Assembly: GCA_945874765.1 (NCBI GenBank)
Contig: CAMCHQ010000002.1
Coordinates: 124,001 to 188,000 of the forward strand
Origin: an uncultured Clostridia bacterium
GTDB lineage: Bacteria > Bacillota > Clostridia > Oscillospirales > Acutalibacteraceae
DNA length: 64,000 bases
Direction: 5' to 3'
The notes below the pieces were generated by a model. It worked only from the letters and a program-made list of their open reading frames with translations, did not search any database and was not told the origin of the DNA. Shown here piece by piece: positions 44,089 to 51,706 of this stretch. Position numbers and translations under genes: made by a program. Every line of letters starts with the position of its first letter. Positions within the stretch are counted from its first letter, which is position 1.

Positions 44089-44601
44089 ATGAAAGAAAGC
44101 AAACTTATAAAAAACGCTCAAAAAGGGGATGAAAACGCCTTTTGCGAGCTTTACGAATTGTATAAAAACAGGCTTTTCAGATATGCCTATTATAAGCTTT
44201 CAAATGAGGCGGACGCCGAGGACGCTGTAATGGATTGTGTTCTTTGCGCTTGGCAGGATATAACGAAACTTAAAAAGGCGGAGGCTTTTCCCGCTTGGAT
44301 ATTTAAGATTTTGCGCCTGTCCTGCACAAAATATATTGACGCTCAGGCAAAAAGCAGGGCAAATCAGACGCTTGATGATATGCAAAACGATACGTCTCTT
44401 TCCTATTGCCACAGCGATTTATCGTTAGAACTCAGGCAGGCGCTCGATAAGCTTCAAGCTGATGAAAAGGAGGTTGTATTGCTTTGCCTTGTCGCAGGAT
44501 TTACAAGCACACAATGTTCAAAGATTGTCGGTTTAAAACCGTCAAGCGTCAGGTCGAAACTTTCAAGAAGTCTTGCTAAAATGAGAAATTATTTGGAGTG
44601 A
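44089..44601 (+). CDS. ECF-type RNA polymerase sigma factor
   Basis: A 170-residue extracytoplasmic-function sigma factor. Region 2 (about 10-75) includes LYELYKNRLFRYAYYKLSNEADAEDAVMD, and region 4 (about 115-165) includes KEVVLLCLVAGFTSTQCSKIVGLKPSSVRSKLSRSLAKM. It has no long C-terminal extension. I choose ATG 44089, six bases after GAGGTG; the ATG at 44062 coincides with the transcription start. The next gene encodes a membrane protein that is probably its anti-sigma or output partner. (Segments are given as landmarks: region 2 starts LYELYKNR, region 4 ends RSLAKM.). Confidence 0.9.
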   Translation: MKESKLIKNAQKGDENAFCELYELYKNRLFRYAYYKLSNEADAEDAVMDCVLCAWQDITKLKKAEAFPAWIFKILRLSCTKYIDAQAKSRANQTLDDMQNDTSLSYCHSDLSLELRQALDKLQADEKEVVLLCLVAGFTSTQCSKIVGLKPSSVRSKLSRSLAKMRNYLE

Positions 44602-44607
44602 TGTCAT

Positions 44608-46536
44608 ATGAAAAAGAATGAAAAATACGATAAGGTCATAACTGATTTTGACCTTGATTTTGTGAAAAATAAATTTGATAACGACAGCGTAGTCGCACCC
44701 GACAGTCTCAGCAGTGAAAATGTCAAAAATGCTATAGACAAAAAGGAACGAAAGATTATACCGTTTGTAAAATCCAAAGCGTTTAAAACTGCCGTAAGTC
44801 TTGTTGCCTGCGTTGCAATTGTTGCCGTTTCGCTTAATTTTGCACTTGGCAAAAATACGCAGTCACCGCCTGTAGCAGATACTCAAATTGAAAGCAAAAC
44901 CGCTCAATTTAAAACATTTTCATCTGCAAAAGATGTTAAAAATTATTTCAAATCTATTGAAAAATCAAACAGTTCGGGTGATTTTGCCGTATATTCAAAT
45001 AGGGATACGGTTAAAGGTTCAGAGAGTGTGGTTGATAATTCAAGCAGTGAAACCTATGTTCAGGTTGACGGTGTTGACGAGGCGGATATCATTAAAAACG
45101 ACGGCAAATATATTTATACTGTACGTAATGAAAACGATAAAATTTTAATCTATAAACCCGACGGAAAAAGTGTAAAAAAGATGTCCGAAATAGCATATAA
45201 TATGGATAAAGATAACTATATTAATGATATTTTCCTTTATAAAAATAATCTGATTGTTCAGTCAAACAGCTTCAATGGCGATTACGATATATTTACAAAT
45301 ATTGATATATATTCTCTTGCAGATATAAAAAATCCGAAGAAAATCCATTCGTTTAAGCAGCAGGGCGGCTATGTTTCCTCTCGCATAACAAGTGATTCTC
45401 TTTTGGTTATTTCCAACAAAGAAATATACTCTCATTTGTGCAAAACAGACAAAGATTATCTGCCCCAAACCACGCTTGACGGCACTGAAAAAGCAGTTGA
45501 ACCTAAGGATATTTGCGTAGTTGATAATTCTAAATCCGCTTCATACCTTATCGTCAGCAAGCTTGACCTTGTAAGTCAAAAAATGACAACCGAAACAAAG
45601 GCAATAGCAGGCGCCGCCTCAACCGTTTATTGCAATGAAAATAATCTTTATGTTGCAAATGCCGTTTTTGATGTTCGTGATACAGCCAAAAAAGACGAGG
45701 CGGTTATTGATTCTGATTTTGCGTTTTCCAATCAGGATTATTCTACCGAAATTTATAAGATTGATTTTGAAAACGATATCAAATTTGTTGCCAAAGCGAC
45801 TGTTTCGGGTACTGTCAATAATCAATTTTCAATGGATGAATATAACGGCAATTTCCGCATTGCAACTACTGAATATGATAAAAATTCCAACTTGATATGT
45901 AATGTTTACGTGTTTGATAAAAATATGAAAAAGCTCGGCAAAACCGACGGCTTTGCAAAGGGTGAGGATATCCGTGCCGTGCGTTTTTTAGGCAATACAG
46001 CTTATGTTATCACATTTGAATATACCGACCCTCTTTTTGTTCTCGACCTCTCCAATCCCAAAGAGCCGACTGTTAAGGGCAGCGTTAAAATCAGCGGTTT
46101 TTCAACTAATTTAATCCCGATTGACAGCAATACACTCCTCGGTATAGGCACTGCAAACGATTTTTCAAATCCTTATGCAAGAGGTATCAAATTTGCTCTT
46201 TTTGACGTGTCTGACCCGCAAAAGCCTACGGTGCTTGACAGCAAAACGATTAAAAATACTGCGAGCGAGGCGCAAGACACCCATAAAGCCATTCTTGTTA
46301 ATAAGTCAGAAAATTATTTTGCAATTCCTTTTGAGTACGTCAAAGCTAACGACAGCGGTATAGAGCAAATTAAAGCCGGCGCAATCGCTTTTGAGATTAA
46401 GGATAAAAAGATAAGTATTGTTAAAAAATATTCGACCGAAATCAAAAACGGTGACCTCGTCAGAAGCACGATTGTCAATAACGTTATTTATACTTTTAAT
46501 GACGGCGTGTTTGTAAATTCCTTTGCGGCAAAATAA
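44608..46536 (+). CDS. Membrane-anchored beta-propeller protein, probable sigma-factor partner
   Basis: A 642-residue protein: a short charged cytoplasmic N-terminal segment (1-58), one membrane helix (about 59-80), and a large extracytoplasmic domain of the C-terminal beta-propeller family (PF09826 type). Typical is the early YVQVDGVDEADIIKNDGKYIY. The gene starts 6 bases after the sigma factor. By analogy with sigma/anti-sigma pairs it may hold the sigma factor at the membrane, but no known anti-sigma motif is seen. Confidence 0.8.
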   Translation: MKKNEKYDKVITDFDLDFVKNKFDNDSVVAPDSLSSENVKNAIDKKERKIIPFVKSKAFKTAVSLVACVAIVAVSLNFALGKNTQSPPVADTQIESKTAQFKTFSSAKDVKNYFKSIEKSNSSGDFAVYSNRDTVKGSESVVDNSSSETYVQVDGVDEADIIKNDGKYIYTVRNENDKILIYKPDGKSVKKMSEIAYNMDKDNYINDIFLYKNNLIVQSNSFNGDYDIFTNIDIYSLADIKNPKKIHSFKQQGGYVSSRITSDSLLVISNKEIYSHLCKTDKDYLPQTTLDGTEKAVEPKDICVVDNSKSASYLIVSKLDLVSQKMTTETKAIAGAASTVYCNENNLYVANAVFDVRDTAKKDEAVIDSDFAFSNQDYSTEIYKIDFENDIKFVAKATVSGTVNNQFSMDEYNGNFRIATTEYDKNSNLICNVYVFDKNMKKLGKTDGFAKGEDIRAVRFLGNTAYVITFEYTDPLFVLDLSNPKEPTVKGSVKISGFSTNLIPIDSNTLLGIGTANDFSNPYARGIKFALFDVSDPQKPTVLDSKTIKNTASEAQDTHKAILVNKSENYFAIPFEYVKANDSGIEQIKAGAIAFEIKDKKISIVKKYSTEIKNGDLVRSTIVNNVIYTFNDGVFVNSFAAK

Positions 46537-46620
46537 CGCAGATATTTGTTACCTTTGCACTAATAATATTTAATATTATATAATATGTTTTAAATATTTA
46601 TATACAATGTATAAAAATCA

Positions 46621-46655
46621 AGTCTCCCATACCTCTCGGCACGGGAGACTTTTTT
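46621..46655 (+). terminator. Terminator after the beta-propeller gene, close to the island boundary
   Basis: AGTCTCCC (46621-46628) with GGGAGACT (46643-46650) and a T run. It is the last chromosomal-style element before the mobile island. Confidence 0.88.
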
Positions 46656-46707
46656 GCCGCCTTGTCGCAGCAACTGTAAGCGTGAAAATTATTTAGCTTA
46701 TTTCGAC

Positions 46708-48381
46708 TTACTTCATGCTTTCTTCATAAGCCTTAATCATTTTCTTACTATTGCTACCTGCACGGCTCGTAAGATTTTGGAGGGTTTTAGTGACTGTTGT
46801 TCCGGCTTTTAGATGTATCTCAAAGCGTGTTATTTCCTCGTCGGGATAGACTGTAATATCGCTTATATATCGGTCAATAAACGCTCTGTCAATTTCCTCA
46901 CCGTCAATGTGCTTTTCCGCCGCTTTCAGTATGGTTTTGATTTCGGCAAGTTCTTTTTTCATCTCTCGCTCGGTTTTTGATGTTTTTTTAAGGGCGTTTA
47001 TTTTTTTCTCAATGTCCTTGATTTCGTTATCGCAGTCGGCAGTCATTCGTATGAATTCGCTGTCGTCCATTCTTCCGTCAGCGTTGTATTGTAATAGCTT
47101 CGCTTTCATTTTCTGCCGTGTGATAAGTTCTTGGTTCAGCCTGTTAAGCTCGTCCTTGTTTTCGTTTGTGTCAAGAACTTCGGACACAAGCTTCAATACA
47201 CACGCTGAGAGTTCCTCAATATGCTGTTGCCCCGATTTGAAAATGTCTTCGATAATCGGCTTGATTTCACTTTCGTAAATCGCTCGGCTCGGACAGCTTG
47301 ACGCACCGTTTTTAATCTTGCCTGAGCATACCCACTTTGAGATTTTCTCTCCGCCCTTGCTTACTGCGTCCTTGCGATAATAGGGCATACCGCAGTGCGC
47401 ACATATCAGTTTGCCTGTCAGCAGGTTTTGATGCACCGTCTTGTGCTGTGCCGTGATTACATCTTGACTTCGCATATACAGCACTTCGTTTGCTTTGTCC
47501 CACAACTCCTCGCTGACGATTGCAGGTACTGTTTCACCGGTTTCATCTTTATACATAACCCATTCTTCCTCGGGCAAAAACTTTTGCTTTTTGGTGAACA
47601 GGTCAGTAATTCGCACCTTGTTTCCGGCATAGTAGCCCTTGTATTTCGGGTTGCGTATGATGTTGCTCATTGTTGAGTGGGAGAGCATTTTGCCCTTAGA
47701 ATTTCGTATTCCCTTTTGGTAAAAATGCTTTTCCATTTGCTTCATACTGAATTTTCCCGTGGCATACATTTCAAACAGTTCTCGCACAAAGTCGGCTTGC
47801 GTTTCGTCAATCATCAGCTTGCCGTCTTTTTTGATGTAGCCGTACATATTGTTTGTGCCGAGTACAGTCCCTTTTTTGATAGCCTGTTGATGACCGAATC
47901 GCACACGTGTAGAGATTTTTCTCGACTCGTCTTGCGCCATTGAAGACATAATTGTCAGCCTTAATTCGCTGTCCTCGTCAAGGGTGTTTATGTTGTCGTT
48001 TTGAAAATACACAGCCACACCGCTTGATAAAAGTTCACGGGTAAAGCGAATACTGTCCAGCGTGTTACGGGCAAATCTTGACACCTCTTTGGTTACAATC
48101 AGGTCAAACATTCCTGCCTTTGCGTCCTCAATCATTTCGTTGAATCGCTCACGCTTTGCGGTCGATACACCCGATATGCCCTCGTCAACATAGCCGTCAA
48201 CATATTCCCAATTCGGATTTTTCCTGATGAAATCGGTGTAATATGTTATTTGGTTATCAAGTGAATTTAACTGCACATTAAAATCCGTGCTGACACGAGC
48301 GTAAAATGTCACTCGCAAAGGCAGGTTCATAAAGTTGATATTTTCTTTTCTAATTCTCTCACGAGTTGAATATATATCCAT
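46708..48381 (-). CDS. Large serine recombinase (site-specific integrase of a mobile element)
   Basis: A 557-residue resolvase-type integrase that integrates and excises a mobile element. The catalytic domain holds the nucleophile S31 in FYARVSTD. The downstream IVTKEVSRFARNTLD helix and the SSMAQDESRKIS segment are typical. A recombinase domain follows (about 190-290), then a zinc ribbon with CAHCGMPYY and a second Cys pair near WVCSG and SCPSR, and a coiled coil (about 390-470). Its start follows an AGGAGT site. It is the last gene of a leftward operon of small element genes, convergent with the chromosomal beta-propeller gene. Confidence 0.93.
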   Translation of the reverse strand: MDIYSTRERIRKENINFMNLPLRVTFYARVSTDFNVQLNSLDNQITYYTDFIRKNPNWEYVDGYVDEGISGVSTAKRERFNEMIEDAKAGMFDLIVTKEVSRFARNTLDSIRFTRELLSSGVAVYFQNDNINTLDEDSELRLTIMSSMAQDESRKISTRVRFGHQQAIKKGTVLGTNNMYGYIKKDGKLMIDETQADFVRELFEMYATGKFSMKQMEKHFYQKGIRNSKGKMLSHSTMSNIIRNPKYKGYYAGNKVRITDLFTKKQKFLPEEEWVMYKDETGETVPAIVSEELWDKANEVLYMRSQDVITAQHKTVHQNLLTGKLICAHCGMPYYRKDAVSKGGEKISKWVCSGKIKNGASSCPSRAIYESEIKPIIEDIFKSGQQHIEELSACVLKLVSEVLDTNENKDELNRLNQELITRQKMKAKLLQYNADGRMDDSEFIRMTADCDNEIKDIEKKINALKKTSKTEREMKKELAEIKTILKAAEKHIDGEEIDRAFIDRYISDITVYPDEEITRFEIHLKAGTTVTKTLQNLTSRAGSNSKKMIKAYEESMK

Positions 48382-48508
48382 ATTTTTACTCCTTTCTAAG
48401 CAGACAATATCACAAATAATTTCTATTATCCAGCTTTATTTTACAGTATTTCACCCCTGCGTTCATTAGGGTATTGATACCTGTTTTGGTAATGTTTTAC
48501 AGAGCTTT

Positions 48509-48748
48509 TCAGTTTATTTTTCCGTATCTGCGATTGACTTCCACGCTGATTTTTCCCATCAATTTGCGATAGGTTTTGTCGTCAATGGCATTTTGATTTA
48601 GCAGGGTATTTGCAAAATGCTGCATCCAAAGCTCCGTGCTGATTCTCTCATCGGCAATGTTTTGTGTATTGATTTTCGGATCACTCCCGCTTGATTTTTC
48701 AATACTATTATTGCCTAATGCTTTAGAATTTATTTCCTTTGCTGCCAT
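48509..48748 (-). CDS. Small element protein of 79 residues, upstream of the recombinase
   Basis: A 79-residue protein with a polar, probably disordered N-terminal half and a helical C-terminal part (LNQNAIDDKTYRKLMGKI), reminiscent of short SHOCT-like segments. Proteins like this are commonly found before serine recombinases in Clostridial elements. A second, shorter copy lies at 51054-51179 and shares only the first residues (MAAK). The role is unknown. Confidence 0.6.
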   Translation of the reverse strand: MAAKEINSKALGNNSIEKSSGSDPKINTQNIADERISTELWMQHFANTLLNQNAIDDKTYRKLMGKISVEVNRRYGKIN

Positions 48749-48852
48749 AAGGCAACACGCTAACTATGATTTTATATCTGCCTCCTTTAATTAGATTTGC
48801 CTTTCGTTGTAAATTTGTATTTCATATTAACCTCCTATTTTGCTCACAGGCT
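48738..48852. repeat. Direct repeat R1, copy A (about 115 bp)
   Basis: It runs from GCTGCCATAAGGCAACACGC at 48741 to TCACAGGCT at 48852. It matches 51168-51284 at most positions in the same orientation. The repeat holds the start of the small element gene and the 12-codon micro-ORF. Confidence 0.85.
48787..48825 (-). CDS. 12-codon micro-ORF in repeat copy A
   Basis: It encodes MKYKFTTKGKSN with a perfect AGGAGG site six bases before the ATG. Copy B encodes MNYKSIMKGTSN in the same place. Length, start, stop, ribosome binding site and the pattern M-x-Y-K-x-x-x-K-G-x-S-N are kept despite base differences. It is followed by another GGAGG. It is possibly a leader peptide that couples translation to the next gene. 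Confidence 0.5.
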   Translation of the reverse strand: MKYKFTTKGKSN

Positions 48853-48853
48853 T

Positions 48854-48961
48854 TCATAAATCGCTTATCATAAATTCGTATGGCGAAAAGTTTTCATCAA
48901 AGATTTTGTTTGGCATATAGTAAACCTTGCCGTCGGTTTTGTAGTTTTTGTTTGCGTGCAT
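48854..48961 (-). pseudogene. Truncated helix-turn-helix gene, remnant of the protein at 51707-51991
   Basis: A 35-codon frame whose residues 6-30 (YKTDGKVYYMPNKIFDENF, then SPYEF) line up with the start of the intact protein (CSGQYFLLPNRIFDERLSPNEF). The rest of the domain, including its helix-turn-helix, is missing and the sequence passes straight into repeat R1. It looks like an internal deletion in copy A. Confidence 0.65.
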
Positions 48962-48966
48962 AATTT

Positions 48967-49170
48967 TTATCCTTTCTTAATTTGTTTTTGAATCCACAAC
49001 TTGAATTCATCTTTCGGTACAACAATTCTTGTGCCGATTTTTATTTTTGGAAAACCTTTTTCATTGACATGCTCGTATGACCTTGTGCGAGATATTCCAA
49101 GCACCTTTGCAACCTGCGACACCGATAACATCATCGGTAGCTCATCAAAACTTTTGTAGCTTTCTTTCAT
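48967..49170 (-). CDS. Excisionase-like helix-turn-helix protein
   Basis: A 67-residue DNA-binding protein with a MerR-like winged helix: MLSVSQVAKVLGISRTRSYEHV, then FPKIKIGTRIVVPKDEFKLWI. This is the standard excisionase/AlpA-type fold that controls excision direction of integrated elements. I choose the ATG at 49170, seven bases after GGAGG. It is first in the leftward operon that ends with the recombinase. Copy B has a different small gene at the equivalent position. Confidence 0.85.
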   Translation of the reverse strand: MKESYKSFDELPMMLSVSQVAKVLGISRTRSYEHVNEKGFPKIKIGTRIVVPKDEFKLWIQKQIKKG

Positions 49171-49188
49171 TGTGCCGCCTCCTTTCGT

Positions 49189-49488
49189 ATTATTCGAGAG
49201 ATACTTTTTCAAAAAGAAAAAAGTATAAGTAAATTTGAAAACAAAAATTCACTTATAAAAAAGTCCCTCTACTATACGGAGAAAAATTGCGATTTTGTTC
49301 GGGTGTTTTTCAAAATTCTTTACACCTTGTTTACATTTGATTTCACCATAGCAAAAAATACCCCTCTATAATACGGAGAAAAATTCAGGTTTTGTTGATG
49401 TGTTTTCAGAAAAAATATTTGACTTAGTACTAAAATTTACTCGTTTGTCAATTGCGATGTTGTTTGTAAAATAGAATTATGATATAAT
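49189..49488. repeat. Direct repeat R2, copy A (about 300 bp): divergent control region of the element
   Basis: Matches 52010-52284 in the same orientation. Both copies start at TTATTCGAGAGA and end at an extended -10 box TGATATAAT pointing rightward. Each contains two copies of a 24-bp motif (49265-49288 and 49362-49385 here) of the form CCCTCTAYWATACRGAG plus AAAAAT. No gene is present, so this is probably the divergent promoter/operator region for leftward regulators and rightward cargo. Confidence 0.85.
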
Positions 49489-49660
49489 GATTATATTAAG
49501 ATTTTTACTAACTCGTGCAAGGTCGGGTATGGTGATTTGCGTGCCGTTTGGCAATGGCAATAAAACCTCTACCGGCTTTTGGGAGGACAGCACACGTCTG
49601 CCGGAGTATTACAATAGAACTTATGAATATTTGAAAAGCTTGGGAATTGATGAAATTTAA
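49487..49660 (+). pseudogene. 3' remnant of a DUF2075-type DNA/RNA helicase gene
   Basis: The frame from 49503 encodes FLLTRARSGMVICVPFGNG and ends YLKSLGIDEI with a stop at 49658-49660. This matches the C-terminal end of DUF2075 (Schlafen-type helicase) proteins, with the LTRAR motif and final helix. The rest of the gene is missing. The fragment is joined directly to the end of repeat R2 copy A, whose -10 box overlaps the first in-frame ATG. It marks a deletion or recombination junction. Confidence 0.65.
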
Positions 49661-49696
49661 CGGTTGCTCAAAATCCCGAATTTGCAGAGGTGAATT

Positions 49697-50383
49697 ATGA
49701 AAATAACATACATTAACCACAGTGGATTTTTGGTTGAAACCGAGAACTGCTACTATGTTTTTGATTATTACAAAGGCGAGATGCCGATGCTTGACATAAG
49801 CAAGGAAGTTGTCGTCTTTTGCAGTCATTTTCACCAAGATCATTTCAATCCGGAAATCTTTGAAATTCTTGATGATATGGGTATGAATTATCAGGCTGTT
49901 TTGGCGAAAGACATCAGCAAGAAGAAGTATCCTGCCGGTGTGAAAGTTACGACGGCTTACCACGATCAGACCTATATTCTTGACAACGGCACACAGGTTA
50001 GTACGCTTCTTTCAACCGACAGTGGTGTTGCTTTTATCGTCAAGACAAGCGAGGGCATGATTTATCACGCAGGTGATTTGAACGATTGGCATTGGGAGGG
50101 TGAGACGGAATCCGACAACCGCCATATGACTTCCATGTACCGTGCGGAGATTGATAAAATTAAGGGCGCTCATTTTGATGCTACATTTGTTCCCCTTGAC
50201 CCAAGGCAGGAGGAGCACTATGCCGACGGTATGCTTTATTTTTTGAAATATGTCGATTGCAACGCCGTTTTTCCAATGCATTATTGGAACGAGCCGGGCG
50301 TGATTGATAGGTTTATCACCGAATATCCGCAGTATAAATCACAAATAAAAAACACAGAATCAGCAAAAGGAGAAGAAATATGA
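49697..50383 (+). CDS. MBL-fold metallo-hydrolase, UlaG-like, in the mobile island
   Basis: A 228-residue metallo-beta-lactamase-fold protein. Metal ligands are in CSHFHQDHF (H-x-H-x-D-H form), YHAGDLNDWHW and FPMHYW. The start YINHSGFLVET is typical of UlaG-like hydrolases. Its stop overlaps the start of the VOC gene (ATGA), so the pair is translated together. The GC content and codon use are closer to the chromosome than to the AT-rich genes further right. The substrate is unknown. Confidence 0.82.
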   Translation: MKITYINHSGFLVETENCYYVFDYYKGEMPMLDISKEVVVFCSHFHQDHFNPEIFEILDDMGMNYQAVLAKDISKKKYPAGVKVTTAYHDQTYILDNGTQVSTLLSTDSGVAFIVKTSEGMIYHAGDLNDWHWEGETESDNRHMTSMYRAEIDKIKGAHFDATFVPLDPRQEEHYADGMLYFLKYVDCNAVFPMHYWNEPGVIDRFITEYPQYKSQIKNTESAKGEEI

Positions 50384-50736
50384 GCTTTAGAATGATTCAC
50401 GAAAACTATAATGTTTCCGATTTGGATAGGTCGATTAAGTTTTATGGCGATGCGCTTGATTTGCACGAGGTCAGTCGAAAAACCACCGATGATTTTATTA
50501 TCGTTTATTTGAGCAATTATTCAAGCGATTTTGAGCTTGAGCTTACTTGGCTTAAAGAACATCCGCAGCCGTACGATTTGGGTGAATGTGAATTTCATTT
50601 GGCATTTAAGGCAGATGATTTTGATTCAGCTCATAAAAAGCACGAAGACATGGGTTGCATCTGCTTTGAAAATCCTGAAATGGGTATCTATTTCATTGAG
50701 GACCCGGACGGCTATTGGCTCGAAATTTTGCCGTGA
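50380..50736 (+). CDS. VOC-family (glyoxalase/dioxygenase-fold) protein
   Basis: A 118-residue protein of two beta-alpha-beta-beta-beta modules. Possible metal ligands are H5 in RMIHENYNVSDL, H67 in CEFHLAF and the Glu in WLEIL. The DLDRSIKFYGDALD segment is characteristic of glyoxalase I-like proteins. It overlaps the MBL gene by 4 bases; a glyoxalase-type MBL plus VOC pair suggests a small detoxification or resistance function, but this is not certain. Confidence 0.83.
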   Translation: MSFRMIHENYNVSDLDRSIKFYGDALDLHEVSRKTTDDFIIVYLSNYSSDFELELTWLKEHPQPYDLGECEFHLAFKADDFDSAHKKHEDMGCICFENPEMGIYFIEDPDGYWLEILP

Positions 50737-50754
50737 TTAAGTTACACTATAATA

Positions 50755-50789
50755 AAAAGAGTTGAGAAACACAATTTCTCAACTCTTTT
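50755..50789. terminator. Bidirectional terminator after the MBL-VOC pair
   Basis: A perfect 14-bp stem: AAAGAGTTGAGAAA (50756-50769) with TTTCTCAACTCTTT (50775-50788), loop CACAA. Confidence 0.9.
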
Positions 50790-50793
50790 ATGT

Positions 50794-50871
50794 TTATGCA
50801 AGCAGTTCATTTAATTTTGAAACTATTTTTCCTTTTTCGCCGCTTCCTGTTGTGTTCAACCTTATTATGAA
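50794..50871 (-). pseudogene. Short open tail of an unrecognised gene (possible remnant)
   Basis: A minus-strand frame encodes RLNTTGSGEKGKIVSKLNEL and LA before a stop at 50794, with no start codon and a stop just upstream. It looks like a C-terminal fragment; I do not recognise it. The remaining 50872-51053 shows no supported gene. Confidence 0.25.
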
Positions 50872-51053
50872 AAAATGTTATGCGCCTTAAATAAAATAGA
50901 CAATCTATCTTTAGGTGGAAAATCCACCAATAGTTCTATGACAAAAAAGCGAAAAAAGGTTTTGGGAAAGTCCGAAACGCTTAAAATTCAAAGTCAAGAG
51001 ATTAATATAATTGCTAAAAAACAAGTAAATAAACTAATTGCTTTTTATAGTGA

Positions 51054-51179
51054 TTATGACTTGTTTTTGATGTCGTATGATGTTGTTTGCATCACTTTAG
51101 AATTATCTTCCATTGACGCACCTCCAACAGTATTATGCGTTTTGTTCGTGCTGTTTATTACTTCGTTTTTTGCTGCCAT
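51054..51179 (-). CDS. 41-residue small element protein, copy B counterpart of the 79-residue protein
   Basis: It starts with the same MAAK and lies at the same position relative to repeat R1, but the sequence then diverges and ends after 41 codons. It may be a degenerate copy. No recombinase follows it, unlike in copy A. Confidence 0.4.
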   Translation of the reverse strand: MAAKNEVINSTNKTHNTVGGASMEDNSKVMQTTSYDIKNKS

Positions 51180-51284
51180 AAGGCAACACGCTTGCTATGA
51201 TTTTATATCTGCCTCCTTTAATTTGATGTACCTTTCATTATAGATTTGTAGTTCATATTAACCTCCGTTTTTTGTTCACAGGCT
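51168..51284. repeat. Direct repeat R1, copy B
   Basis: Counterpart of 48738-48852, about 117 bp, same orientation, 2.43 kb away. Differences are mostly single bases, so the copies are diverged and not a recent duplication. Confidence 0.85.
51218..51256 (-). CDS. 12-codon micro-ORF in repeat copy B
   Basis: It encodes MNYKSIMKGTSN behind a CGGAGG site at the same spacing as in copy A. See the copy A entry for the conserved pattern. Confidence 0.5.
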   Translation of the reverse strand: MNYKSIMKGTSN

Positions 51285-51706
51285 CGCACAAATCGCCTGT
51301 AAGCCGTTTTTAGTTTTAGTCCGACGAGTTACTCTGTTTTTGAGCGAACTCGTTAATTTTTGCTCGCAGCGTTGCCTAATTTTTCATAAATAGGTTTATC
51401 ATACCGCAACGCTCACGTGAATACGCAAAAACCTTGATTTCCTGCGAAAAAAGCCCTTTACTGCATACGAATTTGGAATCATACGCAAAAGTATTACGAA
51501 TCGAAAAGCCGACAGGCCTTGCCGGACGGCGTTTTCGGGCATTTTAATGCCCGAAAATCATACCTCTTTATCCTGCTTTAAAATCGACGGCTTGAATTTC
51601 GCTTCAAAACCCACTCAAAAGCCGCAGATTTTCGTTTCAAAAATCATAAATTTTCAAAATCAAAGCCTTTCATATTCTTTGCCGATAAATTCTAAAGCAC
51701 GGTGCA
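51285..51706. other. Non-coding, hairpin-rich segment of the mobile element
   Basis: About 420 bases without a supported reading frame. It holds a perfect 12-bp inverted repeat TTTTCGGGCATT (51532-51543) with AATGCCCGAAAA (51546-51557), GC-rich blocks such as GCCGACAGGCC and CGGACGGC around 51509-51531, and scattered CTCG/CGAG motifs near 51330-51370. It is missing from copy A. An origin of transfer or replication, or an RNA, would fit, but nothing proves it. Confidence 0.3.

Noticed and set aside
50875-51243. A 122-residue plus-strand reading frame
   Set aside because: It has no ribosome binding site, resembles no family, and its second half is antisense to the small element gene and repeat R1.
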